Part shown: positions 10,697 through 21,232 of the stretch, one piece after another | How the letters are laid out: every line of letters starts with the position of its first letter | How positions within the stretch are numbered: the stretch's first letter is position 1 | Source of the DNA: Auriscalpium vulgare | Taxonomy: Eukaryota > Basidiomycota > Agaricomycetes > Russulales > Auriscalpiaceae | DNA: 64,000 bases | Reading direction: 5' to 3' | Assembly (NCBI GenBank): GCA_019915015.1 | Contig: JAHBBC010000045.1 | Coordinates: forward strand, 124,001-188,000 | Notes under the pieces: generated by a model | The model's input: the letters and a program-made list of their open reading frames with translations, nothing else | Database searches by the model: none | Told to the model about the DNA's origin: nothing | Made by a program: the position numbers and the translations under genes

Positions 10697-11923
10697 CTAC
10701 TCGCGACTGCTCGCGATGTCGCTATCACTATCGCTGCGATAATCCACTATCGCCCCGACATCGCCGACCACCACACGTTCCATCACAGCGGCATTACCTC
10801 CGACACCCCCGATGTCCACGGGATCGCCCTGCATCTGCTCGTCGGAGTCGAAACCGCCGGCATCGTCGTCAACCGAGCCGACACCATCACCGTCGGGCAA
10901 GGCGGGGAGACCCGACAATACACGATGGCGCACGAAGGTTACCAAGAGGTTGTTCGTGTAAAGGTCGGGCTCGGTCGGGGCGGCTGGGAAATGGCGCAGA
11001 ACGTATGCCGCAGTCACTGCGTACTCCAGGAAGAGTCGGGTTGCGTGCTCGAGGGAGAGGCAGGGGTCGCGAACGATGGCTAACAGGTAGGGAGCGTCGG
11101 CCCAGAGGGCTTGCAGATTGGCGACGTTCTCCGTAGCCCCGGCGAGCTCCTCGACGGTCTCGCGGTACACAGCCTCGAAACGAGCTAAAAGGCGCGCACC
11201 CAGTCCGCCGAGGTTGCGACCGTACTGCGTGGGGGGCGAAATGGGCCAAGCGGTCGACTCGCGGGCGACGTAGTCGGGAAGGAAAGCGGTCACCACGCGA
11301 GTGGCGAATGGAGAGCGCGGAACATTCCAAGGCCTCTCGGAGGACGTACGCGACCCACGTCTGGTTGCCCAGGGGACGGTCATCGGGGATGGCGGCATGG
11401 AAAATGGCAAGCTCGCGCAAGTACGACGCAACCGAGCACCCGCGTTTGCGAAACACGACCCAAAAGTTCTCCTCAACCAGCGTCGCGGTCAGCCGGACCT
11501 TGGGGGCGTCAAGTAGGTCGACCCAATCAACAACGGAGGTCCACGGGTGCAGCTCGGTCGTAGGGAGCGGGGCGGGACGAAGAAAGCGCCCCGCCCACGA
11601 GCGGAAGCGATCCTCGACCTCGGGTACGAGGAGGATGGCGTTCTCGAGTATCGGCATGAGGATGCGCTCGGCGAGGGGGATGATCAGCCTGGGGTCGGAA
11701 TCGGTGATGGATTCCTACAGCCGATGGGAGCGGACGGTTAGCGCGACAACGGGGCGGGAAAAGAGGGGAATCGTACGATGACAGCCAACACCTCCTGTCC
11801 CCAACGCTCGCGCGACTCGATCGCTTCGGCGGCTGCTGCGAGTGGGAAGTCCGCGCTGGGGGCCCGACCCAGGTGGTACAGCAAGAGAGTACCGCGACGG
11901 TACGTGTGGGGAGACCAAGTCAT
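10697..11923 (-). pseudogene. Retroelement-associated hypothetical protein B, frameshifted
   Basis: Exon 1 is 11923..11777 (49 codons, ATG at 11923), then a 62-nt intron (GTACGA...CTGTAG), then exon 2 from 11714 to the stop at 10697. Exon 2 is 1018 nt, one base more than a whole number of codons. The reading frame is convincing up to about 11330 (TWVAYVLREALECS) and resumes in another frame (FATRVVTAFLPDYV), so a one-base indel lies near 11310-11340. The protein is helical and ends with an acidic DSDSDIASS tail. It resembles protein A (6885-5704) in its N-terminal part. No named domain is recognised. Confidence 0.5.
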
Positions 11924-12075
11924 GATGGTGTGTGGGGGGGGTTGTGTCGGGAGTTTGGTTGGGTCGGACGGGCGGTGCGACGCTACCTGACGACTCATCG
12001 AGACGGCGCGAGGGAGCCTTTATCAGGAGGAGCCATCCGGGGATTTGCCGACTGAGGACAGTCGGTAGCTCAGTT

Positions 12076-12087
12076 GGGGGGAGGATG
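12076..12087 (+). promoter_or_regulatory. Third copy of the GGGGGGAGGATG tract
   Basis: Preceded by CAGTT, as at 7005-7009. It is followed on the plus strand by about 460 bp that look like an LTR promoter region, with a TATATAGA box at 12325-12332. This favours the reading as a polypurine tract plus LTR start on the plus strand. Confidence 0.5.
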
Positions 12088-12930
12088 ATGGGACCCGCCG
12101 CGCTACAGGCACCGAAACGGGCCGATCGCACCGCTACAGAACGATACACACCCCCCGAGACGCCCATAGGGCGTCGAGGCAACCACACGACCACGATGCG
12201 ATACTCCGGAGGCAGGGCGACACAGCTGCGATAACAGACGGCGTAGGGGAAGCGTACCGTGGAGGGGGGCGAGACTTAGCGGGGCGCGAGTGCACGGGCC
12301 GTGGGAGAGCTGACGAAGCAGCGGTATATAGATGCGATTCATACTCTTGTATAGACACTTTTGGACCTTGGGCCTACACCCGAGACTACACCTTTCATTC
12401 CTGCTTCACAGAGAGCATCGCACGACGCGACACCGCCAGACCAGCCCGACACGATGCCTTAAACCAGGAAGCCGTAGCGACATCCGGGTCGCGCCACCTT
12501 TGCGATACCACGGGCTACGCTGCCCCGACTCAACCACAGACTGGAGTGATACAGTGTGGTAGGTTTTATGACTGACGTTTATATTCCAGGATAGCGACTC
12601 GGACGGTACAAGCGCGGGGACACAGGTCGGACGGTCGGACGGCAAGGGCGACTCCGCAACTAGGACGGACCGGCGGCGACAGACGGGAGGGTCGCACCGA
12701 ATAGTGTGGGAAGAGACGCAACGTGCGACGGTCGGACGGGAGCGGAGAGAGAGAGAGAGAGGGAGAGGGCCGCAGGACGAGGGCAGGACCCGCGGGGTCC
12801 TGGGTGGTTTGTTCGGGGCACGGTCGCGATCTTGGGTTTCTTCCTCCGACCCACTACCTCTTGGGCCAGCGGTTGGCTGCTCGCTCCCTCCATTTCTATC
12901 GACGTTCCCGGGGCCTCCCCCAGGGTTCAT
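12086..12930 (+). mobile_element. LTR-like, gene-free segment with a TATA box
   Basis: It starts with TG after the polypurine-like tract and carries TATATAGA at 12325-12332 with GC-rich U3-like sequence upstream and pyrimidine-rich sequence downstream. The 3' border is not clear. A GA-dinucleotide run lies at 12747-12766. No coding exon was recognised. The join to chromovirus integrase sequence near 12930-12940 is abrupt. Confidence 0.4.
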
Positions 12931-12939
12931 CTCATCAAC

Positions 12940-13659
12940 GCTTATAATAATCTGCCCCATTCGTCCACCGGGATGAGCCCTCATTTCGTACTCTATGGGT
13001 ACCAACCCAAATCCAGCTTGGATTTTGCACAGGCGGAAGGAGCGGAAGCCGCTCCACAGGACGCTTTGTTGAATGACCGATCCGACGATTTCGTGCGATT
13101 AACGCAGTACCATCGTGAAAGCGCGAGGATGGCTCTCGCGCGAGCTCAGTTGAAACAGAGCGAATCCTACAACAAGGGTCGACGAGAGTTAGAATTTAAG
13201 GTCGGAGACCAAGTCTTGGTGAATCCACATTCTTTGGAATGGGTGGATAGCAAAGGAGAAGGCAGCAAGTTAGTACAACGCGCTGTTGGCCCATTCGAGA
13301 TTCAGGAGCGTATTAACCCCAAGGTCTATCGTCTTCGACTTCCCGACAATTACCCTGGTTCCAACGTTCTTAATCTCGAACATCTACGTCTATACAGACC
13401 ATCAGATCCTGAATTCGGGCATCGCACGGTGCTGCCAGACACCCGTTCAGACAAGCCAGCCTCTGAAGAGTATCATGTTGATAAGATAGTCGGCCATCAT
13501 TACGACAAGCGCAAGAAGCAAATGCTCTACCTCATTCGCTGGGAGGGGTATTCGCCGCTATACGACTCATGGGCCACCACCACGGATTTGCGGAACGCAC
13601 CCCAACGGCTATTCTCTTACAGACGAGACGCGGGCTTGGCCGGTCCCGCTAAACAGTGA
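12940..13659 (+). pseudogene. Ty3 chromovirus integrase C-terminus with chromodomain, 5' truncated
   Basis: Coding similarity begins abruptly near AYNNLPHSSTGMSP, the end of an integrase core, and runs to the stop at 13659. It includes the GPY/F-like part (GPFEIQERINPKVYRLRLP) and a chromodomain (EYHVDKIVGHHYDK ... LIRWEGYSPLYDSW). Chromodomains steer integration of such elements to heterochromatin by binding methylated histone H3. The reverse transcriptase, RNase H and most of the integrase are missing, so this is a relic joined to unrelated LTR-like DNA. A 17-bp palindrome (13039-13055) interrupts it in frame as GAEAAP. Confidence 0.88.
13039..13055 (+). repeat. 17-bp palindromic repeat, copy 1
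   Basis: GGAGCGGAAGCCGCTCC can form a 7-bp stem with a 3-nt loop. An identical copy is at 13927-13943. Both are translated as GAEAA(P) inside element ORFs. Confidence 0.7.
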
Positions 13660-13833
13660 AGCGGAATCACCTTTTATGTATATAATTTCTTCCCATTTTA
13701 TTTCTTTCTGTACTATTCATTGTTCAGAGTATTGCCTTTTTCTTTCATTTTACCTATTTTACGCGACGCGACAACAGCACGTGACCCCGCTGGGCGCCAC
13801 CGCCTCGAGGCGCGCTTAGACGGAGGACGGACG

Positions 13834-16815
13834 ATGCAGAACTCACTTCTTTGTCTTGAACCATCACCTCGCCTCAACTCCGTCAAACGCCAAATGTCGT
13901 CGTGGGCACAACCATCGCATGGTTGGGGAGCGGAAGCCGCTCCCACGCCCCCGCCGGCAGGGAAATTGCGAGACATTGCGCGTCGAAGGCGCGCAGGAGA
14001 CCCCAAGGTGATTTACGATGAATCAGTCAAGCCATACAACATAGTGACGTCAGGAGGATATCTCGCCGAAGTCTACACATCTTCAGTTCCAGGAGTTCAA
14101 TGGGTCGGATTCGGAATGGATCCAACGCCGAGCGGACGCTCGCCGGTGCCCCTACCTTCACGAACTGCTTTACACGCGACTCCCCCATTTCGTTATCGAT
14201 CGGACGGACCAGACATCCCCATTGAATGGTGGGATTACAAACGTCCTTGGCTCGCTTATCGTCCGTTGCCCAACGACAGTACCAATGAAGAGTGGGTGTA
14301 TAACGATCAAGCGGACGGGAACGGCTTCGTACGTGTAGGCAATGACCGGTATCAATGCGCTCCAAAGGCCTTATCGTGGTTGACGGAGTATACGGGCCAT
14401 ATGATGCAGATCGGAGAGGCCATGCAGAAGTACTTGGGGTACGATGCGGCACCACTACGTATCCCTGCCATGACCCGAGAGCCAGCGGATAAAGGCGACC
14501 TCAAGAAACAACTCTCGAGCATTCGTCGTTCTATGCACGAGTGGATGGCTTTCGTGGTATTTCTCGCAACTCATGCGGGTCATGGCTGGGAAGCAATTCC
14601 CCTCCCCGTAGCTGGTTGGACGAATACAATCATCATTTGGCTTTCAGGAGAACGCGTGGGCACCCTCATAGACTTTCATCTCCCTCGAATCACCTGGCCG
14701 AATGTTCAAGAACTCTATCTTCACGGCGCGAACCCTCGGTATCTGTGGCACTTCGGGTTGGAGAAACCGGAGTTGGCAGTGCTCAACCCTCGCAATCTAG
14801 GTGCGCGAGAAATCGTAGCGGTAACACGCGAACGAGACAAACGCTTGCGCAAGTGGGAGAAAAATGCCGAGAACTTGAAGCATAGGACAAACGAACTGCT
14901 CCGCAAAGACCGTATTCGAAAAGTCAGTGAAGTCCGTCGCTGGCACGAACAGATGGATTCGGACGACCCCTCCACGAGGCGGTACATCGCAGCCAAGCAC
15001 GTGAAGGATGGCGAGTACATGGGATGTGCGGTTCGGTTGAATCACCCCGAACCTGGGGACGGTACCGTGTTCGTCGACATAACCGACTTCCGTACGACCA
15101 AGGAGCTGCCGGGCGAATGGGAGATGCTTCCGCTTCCCGCCTATGACCAGGACGAAGAAGACGACTTCATTGAGTCTATATACGGGAAGAACATCGGTCC
15201 CATGAGGCCACCGGCCGATCCTCCAACCCCTTCAAATGCCGAGCCGCGCGCCACATTGCCATCCGGGAAAGGGAAGGAGAGAGCACACGTCGACCCACCA
15301 TTCCCAGTCCGCGACAGCGACGCGGATGTCGAGCATCAGCTACATCAAGAAGAGGCTGACGTTCAAACCGCCATTCGTGTCTCTCTCCAAACTCTCCATC
15401 ACCGGCCTGGAGAAAGTTCGTCGCAACGTGCCTCATCGGACGTGGTTATGGAGGACAGAACTGGACAGTCCGGTTCTGCGAAGAAGGATAGCTCTTCTTC
15501 ATCCTCCCGCGGACCAACCACGCCCATCGAGACACGCGGACGTAAAAGACCTCGAGAGGACAGCTCTCTCGAGGGTGGATCGAGCGCTCGATCTCTTCTT
15601 GATCGTCTGACGGGTCCTACGTCAGTGGTGGAAAGTGTAGCGAGGGAACTCGACAGTCCAAAAGTTCCGACGTTACTCGCTCGTATGTCCCAAGGAATTG
15701 CAGTTCGGCCCACATCTTTGTTGTCGCGGATGGATACAGTGCCCACAACTTCACTTATGGACAGAATATCCGAGACAAGCAGCGATCAGTTGACGGCCAT
15801 AGACACTGAGCCTGTTTCCCCCACTCCGGCCAACGTGAGCTTGGAGGAGCAACCCGTCACTGTTAATATGGAAGTATACGGGCCATCTTCACCGCTGCAT
15901 GGGGTCGCCACGTTCTCAGCGGCCATCTTACGTCCTTCGGAGACTCCGTTGTCCATTCCACCCACCACTCCCATCCTTACCGGGCATATTCACTTGCTGT
16001 TGCGCTCGAAACTGCGAGTAGCGATGTGGAGAGATGCCTGCACTGCACCGTGGCCAGACGTGATTGCCTTCATGCTCAGCAAAGGCATTTCCTTCCGATG
16101 GAGCTATCCAAAGAGTCGTCTACCGCGGCCACTTCCAATCCTGCCGGACAGCTGGGCGGCGTACGCGCACGTCAACCTCACCCAAGTTCGTTGGTGGGAG
16201 GCACGCGCCAACATCTGGGACGCGTACCTCGCGACTGTGCGCGATCTCATGACACAGCCTAACGCACGCATGTTCCTCCAAGCGGGTGGAATTTCTTGGA
16301 GACTCGCCCTTCAATTTGGGCCTCCTAGCCTGTTGGAGGATGCGGGTACGGGGCCTTCGCGGCTAGTGACGGATTATGGCATTGGCGACCCGACGACAGC
16401 TCCAGTCCCTAGCTGCTTCGACCATACGACGCCATCGGAGGTAGATCGACCGTATGGAGGAAAGAGCGGAAGGAGCCTTTGGCCGAGACAGAAGGACTTT
16501 TTGGACAGTCGCGCCTGGAACGGTGAATGGTCCTGGTCCAACGAAGTCTGGTTCACCACGCGTCTGAATAACCTATCCGCGGCGAAGCAAGACCTCACCC
16601 TCACGCCGACACAGTGGGCTAAAGAACTGCGTAATGCCTTGCGCCCAGCTGAACGACGTGCACTGGACGGGGTAGGTTCGGAGGCACACGCAGAGGGCAG
16701 GATCAACGCAGACCCCGACATCGCAGCCCTGGGAATCCTCGACTTGAGCGCGCTGCATGCCTCTTGGGACAATTCGAGCGAAGCTTCCAACGCCGAGACT
16801 GGGGGGGCTTTGTGA
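13834..16815 (+). CDS. Extra ORF of the chromodomain Ty3 element, 993 aa
   Basis: The frame opens at 13720; the first ATG is at 13834 (MQNSLLCLEPSP), giving 993 aa. It follows the integrase/chromodomain stop by 174 nt on the same strand and its stop codon overlaps the presumed 3' LTR start, so it appears to be element-encoded. Visible features: a Trp/Pro/Tyr-rich N-terminal region (EWWDYKRPWLAYRPLP), a hydrophobic stretch (WMAFVVFLATHAGHGW), a charged helical segment (VTRERDKRLRKWEKNAENL), a low-complexity Ser-rich middle with KGKERA and KKDSSSSSSRG, and a globular C-terminal part. No known enzyme motif is recognised. A third-ORF role is inferred from position. Confidence 0.7.
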   Translation: MQNSLLCLEPSPRLNSVKRQMSSWAQPSHGWGAEAAPTPPPAGKLRDIARRRRAGDPKVIYDESVKPYNIVTSGGYLAEVYTSSVPGVQWVGFGMDPTPSGRSPVPLPSRTALHATPPFRYRSDGPDIPIEWWDYKRPWLAYRPLPNDSTNEEWVYNDQADGNGFVRVGNDRYQCAPKALSWLTEYTGHMMQIGEAMQKYLGYDAAPLRIPAMTREPADKGDLKKQLSSIRRSMHEWMAFVVFLATHAGHGWEAIPLPVAGWTNTIIIWLSGERVGTLIDFHLPRITWPNVQELYLHGANPRYLWHFGLEKPELAVLNPRNLGAREIVAVTRERDKRLRKWEKNAENLKHRTNELLRKDRIRKVSEVRRWHEQMDSDDPSTRRYIAAKHVKDGEYMGCAVRLNHPEPGDGTVFVDITDFRTTKELPGEWEMLPLPAYDQDEEDDFIESIYGKNIGPMRPPADPPTPSNAEPRATLPSGKGKERAHVDPPFPVRDSDADVEHQLHQEEADVQTAIRVSLQTLHHRPGESSSQRASSDVVMEDRTGQSGSAKKDSSSSSSRGPTTPIETRGRKRPREDSSLEGGSSARSLLDRLTGPTSVVESVARELDSPKVPTLLARMSQGIAVRPTSLLSRMDTVPTTSLMDRISETSSDQLTAIDTEPVSPTPANVSLEEQPVTVNMEVYGPSSPLHGVATFSAAILRPSETPLSIPPTTPILTGHIHLLLRSKLRVAMWRDACTAPWPDVIAFMLSKGISFRWSYPKSRLPRPLPILPDSWAAYAHVNLTQVRWWEARANIWDAYLATVRDLMTQPNARMFLQAGGISWRLALQFGPPSLLEDAGTGPSRLVTDYGIGDPTTAPVPSCFDHTTPSEVDRPYGGKSGRSLWPRQKDFLDSRAWNGEWSWSNEVWFTTRLNNLSAAKQDLTLTPTQWAKELRNALRPAERRALDGVGSEAHAEGRINADPDIAALGILDLSALHASWDNSSEASNAETGGAL
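13927..13943 (+). repeat. 17-bp palindromic repeat, copy 2
   Basis: Identical to 13039-13055; translated in frame near the N-terminus of the extra ORF. Confidence 0.7.
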
Positions 16816-17230
16816 CGGGAGAAAGAGGCCCAGAGGTAACGCGGGCAGAAGGTCATTAGTCTCGACGCAGGACGCTATTAGATTACGGTATGATAGATTA
16901 GATTAAGTCGGAGTTTGAAGATGACTGTAAGTATATAAGTCGTGTACTGACAGCATCGTGCATCATCAATACAACGTGTTTCTTTTTCTTTTTCCTCTCC
17001 TCGTCTCATCGTCTCCTATTTTCTCTCTTCAAGTCTCCTACAAGTAAGGTAGTTGCTAGACGACTACGAGAACCGACGACACGACGACGCGACAAGTCAC
17101 GAGCGCGTGAAGCTTCTTGAGCGCCATCAGTGCGCCCACAGAACCACACACGCGTGACGCACTTGGGCCGCCGGCGCCTCGCCCATCTCTCTCTCGAGCC
17201 AGTCACCAGGAGGAAGCCTCCTAACGACTG
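16812..17230 (+). mobile_element. Probable 3' LTR of the chromodomain Ty3 element
   Basis: A G-rich run (GGGGGGG, from about 16800) is followed by TGTGACGGGAG, a typical polypurine tract plus LTR start. A TATA box TATATAAG lies at 16932-16939 and a pyrimidine-rich leader follows. The 3' border is not defined; Hsp90 upstream sequence is present by about 17260. Confidence 0.55.
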
Positions 17231-17540
17231 AGCTCCCGCTCGGGCCTTGCACCTACGGGCGTGATCATCTCTCCTCGCCCTCCACTCCTTCCGTGCTACG
17301 GAGGAGGTCTGTCAACACGGGGAAGCCCCGTACCGACAGGACGACACACCTTTGGTTCCTTCCTGGGCTCGTCTCTCGCCCGTCCTACTCCGAATCTCGA
17401 GACTCACCTGCTAGAGGCGTCTCAAATGCCGGATTTCTCTCTTTCTTCACCCTCCCCACCGTCCGTTTCTCTCGCCTTTACACAGTGAGTCCTCTTTTCC
17501 ATGCATCACACGCGCCCACGCTCACGCCACACAGCGCAAA

Positions 17541-18508
17541 ATGTCTGCCGAGCCAGAAAGCTTTGGTTTCCAGGCCGAGATCAGCCAGCTCCTGGACTTG
17601 ATCATCAGTGAGTACAGATCGCGCGCCCTGCGCGTGCTGCGCTGACGCGTCGCCGCAGACACGTTCTACTCGAACAAGGAGATCTTCCTGCGCGAGCTGA
17701 TCTTGAACGGCTCGGACGCCCTCGACAAAATCCGCTATGCGTCGCTCACAGATCCCTCGGTGCTCGACTCCGAGGAGGAGCTGTACATCCGCATCACTCC
17801 TGACAAGGAGAACAAAATCCTCACCCTCCGCGACACGGGCATTGGCATGACCAAGGCGGACATGGTCAACAACCTCGGCACCATCGCCAAGTCGGGCACC
17901 AAGGTGAGTGGCGCGCGCGCGCTTCTTTTCCTGCGCGTGTGCGCGTATCTGACTTTGTGTGTGGCGCGCAGGGCTTCATGGAGGCGCTCTTATCTGGCGC
18001 GGACATCTCTATGATCGGGCAATTCGGTGTCGGCTTCTACTCTGCGTACCTCGTCGCCGAGCGTGTGCAAGTCATCTCGAAGCACAACGACGACGAGCAG
18101 TACATCTGGGAGTCGGCGGCTGGCGGCACGTTCACGATCACGCCGGACACCGTCAACCCGCCTCTGGGCCGCGGCACGGAGATCCGCCTCTACCTCAAGG
18201 AGGACCAGACCGAGTACGTCGAGGAGAAGAAGATCAAGGACATCGTCAAGAAGCACTCCGAGTTCATCTCCTATCCAATCCAGCTCGTCGTGACCAAGGA
18301 GGTCGAGAACGTGAGACATTGTCGTTTTCGCGATCGGGAGCAGTGTTGACTTTCCGCGCAGGAGGTCGAGGACAACGAGGAGGAGGCCAAGGAGGAGGAC
18401 GAGGAGAAGCCCAAGATCGAGGAGGTCGACGATCGATGGCTAGCTCAGGGACATTGTGAATATTCATTTGTGCACATTGATCATGTAGTCTGGCGTAGTC
18501 GGTCATAA
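17541..18508 (+). pseudogene. hsp90: Truncated Hsp90 (N-terminal ATPase domain only)
   Basis: Exons 17541..17607, 17659..17903, 17972..18310 and 18362..18508 close in frame to 266 aa. The ATG context and introns look normal. Residues 1 to about 220 are a clear Hsp90 N-terminal domain: [38 protein letters not shown]. The acidic linker begins (EVEDNEEEAKEED ... KIEEVDD), but homology stops at about 18433, where unrelated sequence adds 25 residues (RWLAQGHCEY) before a stop. The middle and dimerisation domains, about 450 residues, are missing. Within the ATP lid region the usual SNA/SNS is LNG, and SSGAD is LSGAD, which hints at relaxed constraint. It is likely a partial duplicate with its own upstream region, next to a retroelement LTR. 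Confidence 0.88.
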
Positions 18509-18562
18509 CGCTCATCTTTGTGCCACTCGTCATGGCGTCATGCTGCGTGAGGAATGCTGAAG

Positions 18563-18610
18563 AGATACAACGCAAGATACAACGTAAGATACAACGCAAG
18601 ATACAACGCA
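18563..18610 (+). repeat. 12-bp tandem repeat, four units
   Basis: Unit AGATACAACGCA repeated four times with one C/T change in the second unit. It lies 55 bp downstream of the truncated Hsp90 frame. Confidence 0.85.
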
Positions 18611-18830
18611 ACAGGGATAAGACGGGGTGAGGAGCGAGAGCTTGGGGCGACATATCAGATAGCGATTAGATTGGATCGCGACAAGCGCTCTTGACTTTGT
18701 CGCGTGGCGCTCTCTCCCTCGTCTTTCCCTCAGTCCTACTCCCTACTCCCTCTCCACCCCCTCGATACTCCTCTATCGCATACGGACTCGATGGCTACGC
18801 GTGGCAATACGTCTACAGTCGGCCGTCCCA

Positions 18831-19859
18831 ATGCTGACGCGGACGTCGCAGCCATTTATTGACATCCGCACCTCGCGCTCAGTTCTCCGTGCCTCGAGGC
18901 CAAGCCACACGCGCAGCTTCGCCGCACTGTTCTTTGCGCCCTGCTGGTTGCCTGCCTCAACACCATATAATGCGAAATCGCCTGCTGCTTGGACGCCGTC
19001 CCCCGTCGCCCCACCCGCCGCACCGAGCCCCAGCCCTCCCATCGTACGCACATCCTTGCCTCCACACATGTCGCTGTATACGGGCGCGCACACCTGGCCG
19101 CCGGACGTACGTGAAGCTCGCGCCCGTCTTGTAGATTTTCTGACACCAATCCAGGAGAAGCCGACCATCGCTCACGCTCCAGCCTGGGCCACCCACATCA
19201 CCGAGCGGATCCACACCCCACCATATCATCTCGACGCCCATCGCACGCTGAGCCTCTCGAAGCTGGTCAAGGCCGCCAGGATTCGGCCAACGAACTGGGA
19301 GCGCCTGATCTCGATGAACAAGTGTTTCAAAGCCAAAACCAACCTGGAGTCACTGCTTGCCTGCAGGCCGTATCGCCAGCCACTCATGCCCGCAGTCCCC
19401 GGCGGAGCCGGCCTCTTCATCGGCGTCGTCAATCCGGACCTGTACTTCCCGCCGGTCGAGACCGTCGTTATGCAATACGGGACCGACCCCGACGTGTTCA
19501 CTTACCTCGGCATCTACCTATTTGAGGAGCTTCCGATGGGGCTCTCCCTGTGGCAGTACATACAGCTCCCACAGCAGGTGAGCTTCCCGCTGTACGGCAA
19601 ACATGCTCATATTAACAGCGCCTGCCAGACCAAGGCGTACTATCAGAGCTGCAAGCTCTACCGCGACGGCAACAGGGCGTACACGGCGGCGGCGTATGCC
19701 TGCAACGTCCGGGTGGGCCTCGGGCTCTGGGCCAAGTATCCGCGGGTACGTGCACAGCGTCTTCGGCACGTGTCGCGCTGACGCCTTTTCATGCAGCTGA
19801 GAGTCTGGAAGATGACCCCACTGGTGTGCCAGCCACCTGAGTGGATGAACCTCACATGA
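18831..19859 (+). CDS. Hypothetical fungal protein, two exons
   Basis: Exon 1 ends at 19745 (CCG CGG before GTACGT) and exon 2 is 19797..19859, with a 51-nt intron; the frame closes. The ATG at 18831 gives 325 aa; the ATG at 19070 (MSLYTGAHTW) is an alternative giving a shorter protein. The conserved-looking core runs from about residue 95 (THITERIHTPPYHLD) through WERLISMNKCFKAKTN to VMQYGTDPDVFTYLG and LFEELPMGLSLWQYI. The N-terminus is Pro/Ala-rich and could be disordered. I do not recognise the family. The codon use and intron look like a host gene rather than a transposon. Confidence 0.55.
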
Positions 19860-21232
19860 TCGGAGCCTTGCATTTGTTGCAGTACGGTACTAGTGTTACG
19901 GCTTCGTTCTCTAGCAATTTCATACGTCCATATGTCCACTTTGAATCAAAGTTTGAGATCGACCGGTGGCAACCAAGGTCATGTTAATATTATGTGCCGC
20001 GTGGGCTTGGCTACGACTCAGGTTGAACATCCTGGCGTCAGAGTTCCTACGCGACAAAGGGTTTTGGGACGGCCACATACAGAGGCAAGTGTTCAGGTAC
20101 GTATCCTTATTCCAGCAGCTGCCAGCCGGACGATCTCTGTATCGCCAACCACCTTGCTCGGCGGACGACTATGCTGAGACACGCAACCTGGCACGAAAAA
20201 GCGCACCACGAAGACGCCAGCTCCGCGACGCACGACACCACGAGGCCCCGATGCCCCAACGTGTCGCTTGGACGGGCTTCTTCGAGCTTTATGGCGTCTC
20301 CAGGCCCTAGTGCCCATCGCCATCGCGCGGACTCGTACCGGTCTTTACGGACCAACTCCTGTTCATCTCTCCTTCGCTCGACCGACCATATGTTCACGCC
20401 GGTACTTCGCGAAGCTTTACGACTCTTCTCCAAGACTTGCAAGGTAGAACTCTGCACGACGGCAGTGTCTCTTGCGTGTCGTCGGTTTCAGCCTCCCTGT
20501 GTATCGTCCATCATACATCTTGCCCTAGTAGTATCATCATCAATCAATCAACGAAGCATTTTTCTCTCTGACTTGGATCTTTTAATGGTCTGGCTGGTTG
20601 ATCGCAAGGTGATGGTCTATCCTATCCTATCCTATCCTATCCTCAATCGAACCTTTAGGACGAGGGTTTCATATCTCGACCCCCCCCACCGCCCCTGTTC
20701 GTACCTGTGCCTGTACTCTGCGACTTCCATCACATCCCTTGGACTCTTGGACTCTTGCACGCGAAATCGGGACAGCTGTCTGCGCGACATCCTCGACACC
20801 CGCCGCGCGCCTTGGGAGCGCCTTGCACGCCACTAACCCCACTGTCCAGTTCCAGCGAGGCGTCGACAAGGCTTGGAGCGGCGGACTTATCCCAGCTGAG
20901 CTCCTAGGCGAGCGCCGCCGAAGATCAGCTGCCAAACGGCATGCACCGGGAGTGTCTTTATTCCGAAGCCGCGGCTAATAAGCGAGACATGCGCGGCTCG
21001 TACCCAGCTCGCGCCCCCGCGAGGTGGGGGATAGGCCAGAGTTCAGGTAGCATTCATAGAGAAAGAACATAGTTGTTTGGCACAGACTGAGAGCCAGCAG
21101 CGCGAGGCAGCGCGGCACCGAACCAAATTCCACTTGCGGCAAACGAATGGCCATACCCAGATCTTCTCACGAGATCGATCCCATCGCGCATTCTCGTTGA
21201 GATTCGCCGTCCCTGCATACCAACCGCATGCA
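19860..21232. other. Gene-free region with a pentanucleotide microsatellite
   Basis: No exon chain with closing frame was found. A CTATC microsatellite of about five units lies at 20617-20643. The segment 21060-21232 is the probable promoter and leader of the FunK1 gene. Confidence 0.5.

Noticed and set aside
12706..12935. N-terminal extension of the integrase/chromodomain frame
   Set aside because: The frame is open by chance through a GA-rich LTR-like segment; integrase similarity starts only near 12940.
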